A DNA stretch of 55,361 nt, taken from positions 1 to 55,361 of the forward strand of contig JAJOIN010000026.1 in assembly GCA_021209335.1 (NCBI GenBank). The letters run 5' to 3'. The stretch is from Aeromonadaceae bacterium. Its GTDB lineage: Bacteria; Pseudomonadota; Gammaproteobacteria; Enterobacterales; Aeromonadaceae. Every line of letters begins with the position of its first letter. Positions within the stretch are counted from its first letter, which is position 1. This document shows positions 44,014 to 51,798 of this stretch, in pieces. Both the position numbers and the translations under genes were made by a program. The notes under the pieces were generated by a model that was not told the origin of the DNA, did not search any database, and saw only the letters and a list, made by a program, of their open reading frames with translations.

Positions 44014-44730
44014 GTGAAACCAGCCAGAACGGATCGGCCCCTGCATTATCCTGAGCGCTGGACGGAGATCCCCCACGGGGAGTGGTTGGCCGCCGAGCTG
44101 CAGGAGCGGCTCAATGCCTGGTGTCCGCTGCTGTTTGGTTACCACCTGCTCAAGGTAGGGGCGCTGAGTGCTCAGCTGTCTTGCGATTGCTCGGCGATCC
44201 GCCATCAGTGTGCTCTGGGAGGGCATGGCGAGGGACTCAGCCTGCTGGGGCGGGAGGATGCGCTGCCCATTCAGACCGGCAGTGTGGATGCTTGCCTGCT
44301 GGCCCATACTCTGGATTACAGCCCGGATCCCCATCAGGTGTTGCGCGAAGTGGAGCGGGTGCTGACCGATGATGGTTGGCTCATTCTCAGTGGCTTCAAC
44401 CCCCATGGGCTGGTGGGCCTGGGCCGGCTGTGGCCGCCGGCGCGGCGGGTGCAGCCCTGGTGCGCACGCATGTTTTCGCCCGAGCGGGTGGAGGACTGGC
44501 TGCACCTGCTGGGATTTGAGGTGGTTCGCCAGGAGCGCTTTGGCTTCTCGGCCCTGTCGCGTCGCAGTCGTATCCAGTGGTGGAAAGAAAACCTGGGACG
44601 GGACTATGCCGGTTACCTGGCGTCGGTCTATGTGATGGCAGCGCGCAAGCGCCGTTATCCTCTGACCCCCATCACCCGGCCGGTGCGGCTTCGCAAGCCG
44701 GTGGCCATTCCGGGCATGGCGCGGATCTAG
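44014..44730 (+). CDS. SAM-dependent methyltransferase (YafS-like)
   Basis: The 238 residues start at a GTG at 44014 (GAGG 6 bp upstream); a longer frame starts at an ATG at 43960 and cannot be excluded. It is a class I methyltransferase-like fold, but the usual glycine-rich SAM motif is weak. Recognisable are LPIQTGSVDACLLAHTLDYS, the DPHQVLREVERVL block and GWLILSGFNPHG. It stands divergent to gloB and convergent with rnhA, the position of E. coli yafS, whose substrate is unknown. Confidence 0.85.
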   Translation: MKPARTDRPLHYPERWTEIPHGEWLAAELQERLNAWCPLLFGYHLLKVGALSAQLSCDCSAIRHQCALGGHGEGLSLLGREDALPIQTGSVDACLLAHTLDYSPDPHQVLREVERVLTDDGWLILSGFNPHGLVGLGRLWPPARRVQPWCARMFSPERVEDWLHLLGFEVVRQERFGFSALSRRSRIQWWKENLGRDYAGYLASVYVMAARKRRYPLTPITRPVRLRKPVAIPGMARI

Positions 44731-44736
44731 CGCGCC

Positions 44737-45201
44737 TCAGGGACGGTAGCCGCTATCAGGCAGCAGCTGGTTGCCGCTGGCGGCCTGGCGGGCCAGGGTG
44801 TCGCAGCGTTCGTTCTCCGGGTGCCCCGAGTGCCCCTTGACCCAGTGCCAGTCAATCTTATGCCGACTGACCTGCTCATCCAGCGCCCGCCACAGATCCT
44901 GATTTTTCACCGGTTCCTTGCTGGCGGTCAGCCAGCCACGACGCTTCCAGTTGGCCATCCACTGGGTGACCCCCTGTTTGACGTACTGGCTGTCAGTGGT
45001 GAGGATCACATGACAGGCCGTGCTGAGGCTCTTGAGCCCGGCGATGACGGCCATCATCTCCATGCGATTGTTGGTGGTGAGGGCATAGCCCTGGGACAGC
45101 TCCTTGCGGTGCTGCTGATAGACCAGTACGGCGGCATAGCCACCGGGGCCCGGATTGCCCAGGCAAGATCCATCCGTGTAGAGTGCGACCTGTTTTAGCA
45201 T
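44737..45201 (-). CDS. rnhA: Ribonuclease HI
   Basis: Degrades the RNA strand of RNA-DNA hybrids (R-loops, primers). It has 154 residues from the ATG at 45201; the frame stays open far upstream into antisense dnaQ, which is rejected. Catalytic residues D10, E48, D70, D134 and the helper H124 are all in the E. coli positions. Divergent from dnaQ with a 57-bp gap, as in E. coli. Confidence 0.96.
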   Translation of the reverse strand: MLKQVALYTDGSCLGNPGPGGYAAVLVYQQHRKELSQGYALTTNNRMEMMAVIAGLKSLSTACHVILTTDSQYVKQGVTQWMANWKRRGWLTASKEPVKNQDLWRALDEQVSRHKIDWHWVKGHSGHPENERCDTLARQAASGNQLLPDSGYRP

Positions 45202-45258
45202 CTTGGCTGTTGTAAGATAAACAAATCGCGAGTTTGACATAAAAGGCGCTGGAACCCA

Positions 45259-45987
45259 ATGCAGGCAAATCGCCAGATAGTACTGGATACCGAAACCACA
45301 GGGATGAACCAGGCGGGCGGCCCCCATTATCTGGGGCACCGCATCATCGAAATTGGCTGTGTCGAGGTGGTTAACCGTCGGTTGACCGGCAACCACTTCC
45401 ACGTCTACCTCAAGCCCGATCGGCTGGTGGATGAAGAAGCCATCCGGGTGCATGGCATCACGGATGCTTTTTTGGCAGACAAACCGCCCTTTTCCGCTGT
45501 GGCCGAGCAGTTTATCGAGTTTATCCGTGGCGCCGAGCTGGTCATCCACAACGCTCCCTTCGACGTGGGCTTCATGGATTACGAGTTCGACAAGCTGGGA
45601 CTGGGGCTCAAGACCCGGGAGTTCTGCCGGGTGACCGATACCCTGGCCATGGCGCGCAACCTGTTCCCCGGCAAGCGCAACTCCCTGGATGCCCTGTGCA
45701 GTCGCTACGGCATCGACAACTCACATCGCACCCTGCACGGCGCCTTGCTGGATGCCGAGATCCTCGCCGATGTCTATCTGTTGATGACCGGGGGCCAGAC
45801 CCGGCTCAACCTGGTGACGGCGGGCAACGAGGCCAGCAGCGGCAGCCAGGTCGAGGCGCCACGACCCTTGCAGCGCGGCGGACTCACGCTCAGGGTGCTG
45901 ACAGCCTCTGCCGACGAGTTGGCGGCCCATGAGCAACGGCTGGATCTGGTGGCCAAGAAGGGAGGGCGCTGCCTGTGGCGCGACTAG
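45259..45987 (+). CDS. dnaQ: DNA polymerase III epsilon subunit (proofreading exonuclease)
   Basis: 3'-5' exonuclease of the replicative polymerase. The protein is 242 aa (E. coli 243). DEDDh motifs: Exo [10 protein letters not shown] (D10, E12), Exo [15 protein letters not shown] and Exo [18 protein letters not shown]. The C-terminal part contacts the alpha subunit. Its end overlaps the next gene by 13 bp. No tRNA gene follows, unlike E. coli. Confidence 0.96.
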   Translation: MQANRQIVLDTETTGMNQAGGPHYLGHRIIEIGCVEVVNRRLTGNHFHVYLKPDRLVDEEAIRVHGITDAFLADKPPFSAVAEQFIEFIRGAELVIHNAPFDVGFMDYEFDKLGLGLKTREFCRVTDTLAMARNLFPGKRNSLDALCSRYGIDNSHRTLHGALLDAEILADVYLLMTGGQTRLNLVTAGNEASSGSQVEAPRPLQRGGLTLRVLTASADELAAHEQRLDLVAKKGGRCLWRD

Positions 45988-47246
45988 CCTGCGGCCTCTG
46001 GCTGCTGCTCATCAGTCTGACCGGCTGGGCCAACGAGGTCTATGCGCCGTCGGACATCCCGCTGCTCAACAACCGTTTTCGTATCGATCCCAAGGTGGCG
46101 GAGATCACCTTCTTTATTTACCGGGAAGCGGGTACCGCGCCAGCCATACTGGTGCAGCCGGATGGCAGCAAGCTCTACCACTTTCGCGCCCCGGAGTCGG
46201 TGCGTTGGCTGAGCCTGCCGGACAAGGATCTCATCACCATCACGCATCCCATGCCAGGCCCTTGGCAGACCATAGCCCAGGTGGATCCGCGCAACCGTAT
46301 TCGCCTGGTGACGGATCTCAGCATGGCCCTGGACAAGCTGCCGCTGCGGGTCTATAGCGGCGAACAGCTCAAGGTGACGGGTCGTCTGCTGGAACACGGC
46401 AAGATACCGACGGAGCCCTTTTATCTGTCGGATGTGGGCATGACCATGAAGCTGTTGGCCTTTGCCGGCAATGAGGTCGATCCGAGCGGTGAGCCGCGGC
46501 TCATCGGCCGCTTCAAGGATAATGGTCGCGATCTGGATGAGAAGCCCGAGGACGGAGTGGTCACCGCCCGCATGGACATGACCGGCATCGATGGCGGCAA
46601 GTATCGGGTGGTGATCAGTACCGGCAACGAGATCTTTGTGCGTAGCCAGTTCCAAACCCTGTTGGTCTACCCCTTGCCGATACGGGTGGAACAATCTCCT
46701 GCCACCAACGACTATGGCCCCAGGCTTAACTTCTATCTGGATGAAGAAGAGCTGCTGCCCGACAGTGTTGCCATTCGCGGCAGTGTGGTGGGGGAGTTTG
46801 ATGAAGGCGAGCAGTTTGTGGTGCAGGGCTCTGCCGATCCGCATCTGGCGGTGCAGCTGAAGCGGCCTGAGCTGGAGGGACGCTATACCCTCAACATGAC
46901 GCTGTTTGGCACCACCAAAAATGGCAAGCGTGAGGTGATGATCAAGCTGCCCCCCGAAGAGTTCAATATCTATCCCCTGGTGCAGCCGCTGGCCGTGAGC
47001 GCCGCCAGTGCAGCCGAGCCACTTGCGGCCGAGCCTGAACCTGAACCCCAGGGTTCCTGGCTCTGGTTATGGCTGAGTCTGGGGGGGATAGCCATACTGG
47101 CGCTGGCCGCGGGGGTGCTGTTCTGGCTCAAACAGCGAGCCCTGCGCCGGGCCCTGCTGCAACCTGAGCCGGATCTCTTTGCACCGGCACCGGCGCAGTC
47201 CAAGCCAGCCGAGGGCGATGAGCTGGATCTCAACCGCCTTGACTAG
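45975..47246 (+). CDS. TIGR03503-type membrane protein of unknown function
   Basis: The 423 residues start at a GTG inside the end of dnaQ. The layout is: signal peptide (about 1-20, [16 protein letters not shown]), an extracytoplasmic part of about 330 residues containing ITFFIYREAGTAPAILVQPDG and EDGVVTARMDMTGIDGGKYRV, a membrane helix near residue 365-390, and a short cytoplasmic tail. This pattern and the place after dnaQ resemble the TIGR03503 family of Vibrio/Aeromonas/Shewanella. No function is known. Confidence 0.75.
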   Translation: MARLACGLWLLLISLTGWANEVYAPSDIPLLNNRFRIDPKVAEITFFIYREAGTAPAILVQPDGSKLYHFRAPESVRWLSLPDKDLITITHPMPGPWQTIAQVDPRNRIRLVTDLSMALDKLPLRVYSGEQLKVTGRLLEHGKIPTEPFYLSDVGMTMKLLAFAGNEVDPSGEPRLIGRFKDNGRDLDEKPEDGVVTARMDMTGIDGGKYRVVISTGNEIFVRSQFQTLLVYPLPIRVEQSPATNDYGPRLNFYLDEEELLPDSVAIRGSVVGEFDEGEQFVVQGSADPHLAVQLKRPELEGRYTLNMTLFGTTKNGKREVMIKLPPEEFNIYPLVQPLAVSAASAAEPLAAEPEPEPQGSWLWLWLSLGGIAILALAAGVLFWLKQRALRRALLQPEPDLFAPAPAQSKPAEGDELDLNRLD

Positions 47247-47734
47247 CGCTGTCACTCTCCTGGATTTGCAGAGCAGACTGCGGCTGACCCACTAAATCCG
47301 GCGCGGCGGATTGCCTTGACCTGGCGTCTGCTGCGCTGAGTCAGTTGCCATCTGGCCAAAAAGTGCACAGCTGGCTCTATACCCCTGCTGTTTGTGGTTA
47401 AAAGCCGCGCCAGCGGGAGTCATTAAGGTTTCCGCTGGGCCGGCAAGATGGTAATTTAACCGTGATCTGGATCCTGTCTGGGCCGTTTGAATGGCGTTCT
47501 TAGTCCTCCTGGCGGCAACAACCCACAAGGTTGGCATGGTTCCTGTGGTGTTGGCCGATGGAGTGTGCCTTCATCCGTACAACATCTCTAGCAGCACCCG
47601 GTAGCGCGAGGGAAGTGCTCTCGCGCGATTCCGTGGGGCGATTTTGGTGGGCCATCGCTGAATCGTGGATGTCACGGTTCACCCTGACCTGAATCGGCTG
47701 TGACGTCTGGCGTCAAAAGCAATGTGAGGAGAGA
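47247..47734 (+). other. 488-bp intergenic region upstream of ackA, rich in inverted repeats
   Basis: No convincing reading frame. Several hairpins are visible: CCAGCGG/CCGCTGG around 47410-47440, CCACAAGG/CCTGTGG around 47525-47550, and CGCGAG/CTCGCG around 47605-47627. They may belong to a long structured 5' leader of ackA or to a small RNA. I do not recognise a known class and cannot name a promoter with confidence. Confidence 0.4.
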
Positions 47735-48943
47735 ATGGATAAAACGTTTGAACAGGCCGTACTGGTTCTGAACTGTGGTAGTTCATCCCTGAAGTTTGCC
47801 GTGGTGGATCCGGCAACCGGTGAGCAACATCTGACCGGTCTGGCCGAAGCGCTGGGCCTGCCTGAAGCCGAGATCAGCTGGCGCTTCGGTCGTGCCGACA
47901 AGCAAAAATCCCCGTTGGCCAGTGGCGCCGATCATACTCAAGCCCTCCAATTTCTTGAAGAAGTGGTATTTAAGGGGCAGGAAGCCATGACTCAAGCGCT
48001 GGTCGCCGTCGGTCATCGGGTGGTGCATGGGGGTGAGTTGTTCAGTCAACCAGAGCTGATCACCGACGAGGTGGAGGCGGGCATCGAAAAATGCATTCCC
48101 TTCGCTCCGCTGCACAATCCGGCTCACCTCTTGGGGATCCGTGCCGCCCGTCGCCTTTTCTCCCATCTGCCGCACGTCGCCATCTTTGATACCGCCTTTC
48201 ATCAAACCATGCCGCCGGCCTCCTTCATGTATGCCATTCCGAACAAACTGTATAAGGAACATGGCATGCGCCGTTACGGTGCCCACGGTACCAGCCACTT
48301 CTATGTGGCCGGTGAGGCGGCCAAGCTGCTGGGCAAGCCTGCCGAAGAGGTCAATGTCATCACGGCGCATCTGGGCAATGGCGGCTCCCTGTGCGCGGTC
48401 AAGGGCGGCAAGAGCATCGATACCAGCATGGGGATCACGCCCCTTGAAGGCCTGATGATGGGCACCCGCTGCGGCAATGTGGATCCCTCCTTGGTGTTCT
48501 TCATGGTGGATGAGCTGGGCTACAGCCTGGATCAGGTCAAGGATGTGCTGAACAAGCAGTCCGGCCTGCTGGGGATCTCCGGCAAGACCAGCGATTTTCG
48601 CGGCATCACCCAGGGGCTGGAAGAGGGTGATGAGCAATGCGCCCTGGCCTTTGACATGTTCTGCTACCGGCTGGCCAAGTTCATCGCCTCCTACTATGTC
48701 CCCTTGGGGCGCGTCGATGCCCTGGTGTTTACCGGCGGCATCGGTGAAAACTCCCTGGTGATGCGCAGCAAGGTATTGAGCCTGCTGGCCGGCTTTGGCT
48801 ATCAGGAGGATACCCAGGCCAACGAGGTGGCCCGCTTCGGGCAGGGGGGGCTTATCACCGCGGAAGGCAGTGCCAAGGCCTTCGTCATCCCCACCAACGA
48901 AGAGCTGGTGATAGCACGCGGTGCGGCGGCCTTCGCGGGTTAA
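47735..48943 (+). CDS. ackA: Acetate kinase
   Basis: Interconverts acetyl phosphate plus ADP with acetate plus ATP. The protein is 402 aa (E. coli 400). Motifs: LNCGSSSLKFAVVD, GHRVVHGG, FDTAFHQTMP, RYGAHGTSH and HLGNGGSL. GAGGAGAG ribosome site before the ATG. The usual partner pta does not follow; a hairpin and galE do. Confidence 0.96.
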   Translation: MDKTFEQAVLVLNCGSSSLKFAVVDPATGEQHLTGLAEALGLPEAEISWRFGRADKQKSPLASGADHTQALQFLEEVVFKGQEAMTQALVAVGHRVVHGGELFSQPELITDEVEAGIEKCIPFAPLHNPAHLLGIRAARRLFSHLPHVAIFDTAFHQTMPPASFMYAIPNKLYKEHGMRRYGAHGTSHFYVAGEAAKLLGKPAEEVNVITAHLGNGGSLCAVKGGKSIDTSMGITPLEGLMMGTRCGNVDPSLVFFMVDELGYSLDQVKDVLNKQSGLLGISGKTSDFRGITQGLEEGDEQCALAFDMFCYRLAKFIASYYVPLGRVDALVFTGGIGENSLVMRSKVLSLLAGFGYQEDTQANEVARFGQGGLITAEGSAKAFVIPTNEELVIARGAAAFAG

Positions 48944-48999
48944 GCTGGGTTTAGGCTTGCCAGCGGCAGAGGCAGTTGTATAGACTGCTTGAGTTTACC

Positions 49000-49021
49000 G
49001 AGGGCCGAGTTATCGGCCCTC
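49000..49021 (+). terminator. Hairpin after ackA, probable terminator
   Basis: Arms GAGGGCCGA / TCGGCCCTC (9 bp) with GTTA loop; the following CTAATAAATAATT is A/T-rich but lacks a pure T-run. Confidence 0.6.
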
Positions 49022-49046
49022 CTAATAAATAATTAAATAATTCAGC

Positions 49047-50072
49047 ATGATGGATAAAAAACAAACCGTTCTGGTCACCGGTGGCGCCGGCTATATCGGC
49101 AGCCATACCGTGGTGGCCTTGTGTCAGGCCGGGATACAGCCGGTCATCGTGGATAATCTCTGCAACGCCAAGCCGCAGGTGCTGGATCGCATCGCGCGGA
49201 TCACCGGCCAGCAGCCGGTCTTCTATCAGGTGGATGTGCGGGACCGTGCCGCGCTGCAGTCGATCTTTGCCGCCCATGCCATTGATGCGGTCATCCACTT
49301 TGCCGGCCTCAAGGCGGTGGGGGAGTCCGGCCGCATCCCGTTGACCTATTACCAGAACAATATTGCCGCCACCCTGACCCTGTGTGAGGTGATGGCCGAG
49401 TTTGGCGTGTTTGATCTGGTGTTCAGCTCCTCCGCCACCGTGTATGGCGATCCGGCTGCCGTCCCTATCCGCGAGGATTTTCCCCTCTCGGCTACCAATC
49501 CCTATGGCCGCTCCAAGTTGATGGTGGAGGAGATCTTGCGGGATATGGTCAAGGCCGATCCCCGCTGGGGGGTAGCCCTGTTGCGCTACTTCAATCCGGT
49601 GGGAGCCCATGAGTCTGGCCTCATCGGCGAGGATCCCAATGGGATCCCCAACAATCTATTGCCTTTTATCAGCCAGGTGGCGGTGGGCAAGCTACCCCAG
49701 CTGTCGGTATTTGGTGATGACTACCCCACCGTCGATGGCAGCGGGGTGCGGGATTATATCCATGTGGTGGATCTGGCGGATGGCCATCTCAAGGCGCTGG
49801 CTCGGCTACGCCAGGCCAGGGGAACGCATACCTATAACCTGGGCACCGGCCAGGGTTATTCGGTGCTGCAGATGATCCAGGCCTTCGAGGCGGCAGCGGG
49901 CAAAGCCATCGCCTACCGTATCGTGGCCCGGCGCCCAGGCGACATCGCCGAGTGCTGGGCCGAGCCGGCACTGGCCAAGGCCGAGTTGGGCTGGCAGGCA
50001 ACACGGGATCTGGCGTGTATGATGCGGGATACTTGGCGCTGGCAATCCCAAAACCCTGATGGCTATGCGTGA
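49047..50072 (+). CDS. galE: UDP-glucose 4-epimerase
   Basis: Interconverts UDP-glucose and UDP-galactose for surface polysaccharides and galactose use. The protein is 341 aa (E. coli 338). NAD-binding [11 protein letters not shown], the catalytic Ser/Thr region [11 protein letters not shown] and the Tyr-Lys pair in [12 protein letters not shown]. Two adjacent ATGs (49047, 49050) are possible starts and neither has a good ribosome site. Its location beside a polysaccharide locus suggests it feeds that pathway. Confidence 0.94.
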   Translation: MMDKKQTVLVTGGAGYIGSHTVVALCQAGIQPVIVDNLCNAKPQVLDRIARITGQQPVFYQVDVRDRAALQSIFAAHAIDAVIHFAGLKAVGESGRIPLTYYQNNIAATLTLCEVMAEFGVFDLVFSSSATVYGDPAAVPIREDFPLSATNPYGRSKLMVEEILRDMVKADPRWGVALLRYFNPVGAHESGLIGEDPNGIPNNLLPFISQVAVGKLPQLSVFGDDYPTVDGSGVRDYIHVVDLADGHLKALARLRQARGTHTYNLGTGQGYSVLQMIQAFEAAAGKAIAYRIVARRPGDIAECWAEPALAKAELGWQATRDLACMMRDTWRWQSQNPDGYA

Positions 50073-50115
50073 TTATCGATCATGCTAGCGCGATGAAATT
50101 CAAAAGAAACTTCTG

Positions 50116-50144
50116 CTGATTTCATGGGGTCGCCTGAGTATAAT
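50116..50144 (+). promoter_or_regulatory. Probable promoter of the polysaccharide operon
   Basis: Perfect -10 TATAAT at 50139-50144 with a weak -35 (CTGATT) at 17 bp spacing. A start near 50151 would give a leader of about 310 nt containing JUMPStart. This leader explains most of the 389-bp gap between galE and wzi. Confidence 0.5.
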
Positions 50145-50328
50145 CTTTACCGAAAATTACAGAGCGCCTCGGCATTTACGAGGGCTCGGAAGCTAGACTG
50201 GTTTGATCGAAGAGTGGCTGAGACGCAATCAGGTGACCAGGCTTCACCCGACAGCTTCTTTGTTCTATCGTTCTAATCCTGCTCGTTAACTGGCGCCGAC
50301 CATCCCTAACTGGATGTCGGTGCTTGTG

Positions 50329-50349
50329 TTGACCGCCTGGCGGTCAACC
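50329..50349 (+). repeat. Perfect hairpin in the polysaccharide leader
   Basis: Arms GTTGACCGC / GCGGTCAAC with a 3-nt loop and no T-run. It sits 25 bp before JUMPStart. An RNA-structure or pausing role is inference. Confidence 0.65.
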
Positions 50350-50373
50350 CTCCAAAACTCGTCATTCTATCCG

Positions 50374-50410
50374 CAGTGTGGCAGCGGTAAGCCAGGGGCG
50401 GTAGCCTGGG
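50374..50410 (+). promoter_or_regulatory. JUMPStart element with ops site (RfaH recruitment)
   Basis: CAGTGTGGCAGCGGTAAGCC followed directly by AGGGGCGGTAGCCTGGG. The core GGCGGTAGC at 50397-50405 followed by CTG fits the ops consensus GGCGGTAGCnTG, and the GTAAGCCAGGGG context fits JUMPStart. At ops, RNA polymerase pauses and RfaH loads, allowing long polysaccharide operons to be read through. It lies about 50 bp before wzi. Confidence 0.88.
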
Positions 50411-50461
50411 CTTTAGACAAGGCATTATCCGTAACTAATTGTTTTACAAGGATCATAAATC

Positions 50462-51772
50462 TTGTTTTCAGGCAGGCAGCTAACTTTGTTGCTCGGGATC
50501 CTGGCCGCGGGGGGCATTCATGCCTCACCCTGGCTGGAGGCGGACGATCCCTATTTACGCAGTGATCTGCAGTACCTGGCCGACCGAGGCCTGTTGGTGA
50601 TGCCAACCAACGCCTTTCCCATCCGCTGGAGCCTGCTGAGCAAAGCATTGGCCGCGGTAGACGTCAGCCAACTGACCCCCGCCGAGGCGCTGGCATTTCA
50701 TCATGTGCAGTATCGACTGGACAGCGATCGACTCGGTCGTGGGCGCAGTCACCTGCGCATGAGCGGTGCCACCCAGGCTCAGGCTGGACAGGGCTTTGGC
50801 TGGCAGCCGCGTACCGAATATGGCATTCAGGCCAGCCGTGAATGGCTGATGAATAACTATGCCATCCGTCTGTCGGCCGGTTATCAGCAGGCCGATGAGC
50901 GGGATGATCGCTTCGACTATCAGGGTACCTATCTGGCCTTGGGGCCAGGGGATGTCAACCTGGTGTTAGGCTGGCTGGATCGCTGGTGGGGCCCGGGTTG
51001 GCAGACGGCGTTGAGCCTGAGCCAGCAGGCCCCGCCCCTGCCGGCCGTGGCGCTCAACTACCTGGATCCTGAGCTGCCTGGCCTGGGCAGTCTCTGGCTG
51101 GAAAGTCTGCTGGCTAAACAGGACAACAGTGCAGCCGTAGATCAGCTGTGGGCCTCTCGGCTGGTGGCCCGGCCCAGTCGTCTGCTGCAGGTGGGACTGA
51201 GCTATGAAAACTGGTTCGGCGGTGGGGATGGCTCGCAACTGAGTCAATTTGGCGACGCCCTCACCAATGAGAACCAGCTGGGGCGCTGGAGCTGGGATCT
51301 TCGGCTGGCGCAGACCTTGCCAGCGGGCGGCTCAGGTGGCCTCTATACCCAGCAGGCCAACAGCCTGGCAAGCGGCCCGGATTATCAGCTGTGGGGTGCC
51401 GATGGCCAGTGGCTTATCCAGGGCGTCATGGTGCGCGCCGTGGTGGAGTACAGCCAAGCCCACGGGCCCAGGCCCACCGCCGAACAGACGGAGCGTTTGA
51501 GCCACAAGGCAAACCCTATCACCGATGCGCCGGATGGCAAGCGCTGGCACCTGGGAACCTATTTACAACTGCCCAATGACCACCAGGCGTCACTTTTCTG
51601 GCAGACTGTGCACGATAGTCAGGCGGAGCCGGGGGAGAGCTGGCGGGCACAATATGTGCTGCCTGCCTTGGCCGGTCGTTTGACCGTTAATCTCAATGTG
51701 ACAGACCAACAGCGACACGACGACACAGACAGGGTCAGTGCTGGACTGGTTTACGAATATCGCTTCCACTAA
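50462..51772 (+). CDS. wzi: Capsule assembly protein Wzi-like outer membrane protein
   Basis: Outer membrane beta-barrel that helps attach capsular polysaccharide to the cell surface. It has 436 residues with TTG start at 50462 (AAGGA 9 bp upstream) and signal peptide FSGRQLTLLLGILAAGGIHA. Typical features of the Wzi family: the N-terminal PWLEADDPYLRSDLQYLADRG (two adjacent pieces), repeated aromatic/Gly beta strands and a C-terminal aromatic end (VYEYRFH). First gene after JUMPStart. Confidence 0.88.
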   Translation: MFSGRQLTLLLGILAAGGIHASPWLEADDPYLRSDLQYLADRGLLVMPTNAFPIRWSLLSKALAAVDVSQLTPAEALAFHHVQYRLDSDRLGRGRSHLRMSGATQAQAGQGFGWQPRTEYGIQASREWLMNNYAIRLSAGYQQADERDDRFDYQGTYLALGPGDVNLVLGWLDRWWGPGWQTALSLSQQAPPLPAVALNYLDPELPGLGSLWLESLLAKQDNSAAVDQLWASRLVARPSRLLQVGLSYENWFGGGDGSQLSQFGDALTNENQLGRWSWDLRLAQTLPAGGSGGLYTQQANSLASGPDYQLWGADGQWLIQGVMVRAVVEYSQAHGPRPTAEQTERLSHKANPITDAPDGKRWHLGTYLQLPNDHQASLFWQTVHDSQAEPGESWRAQYVLPALAGRLTVNLNVTDQQRHDDTDRVSAGLVYEYRFH

Positions 51773-51798
51773 ATAATCTATTAAATCATAGGATTGCA

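Noticed and set aside
44737-45549. Long version of rnhA starting at 45549
   Set aside because: The extension is antisense to dnaQ; the start at 45201 puts all catalytic residues at the E. coli numbers.
45988-46100. tRNA-Asp gene after dnaQ as in E. coli
   Set aside because: The next gene overlaps dnaQ; no cloverleaf or T-loop sequence seen.
50314-50565. 83-codon frame overlapping JUMPStart and wzi
   Set aside because: Out of frame with wzi, crosses the regulatory element, and no family resemblance.
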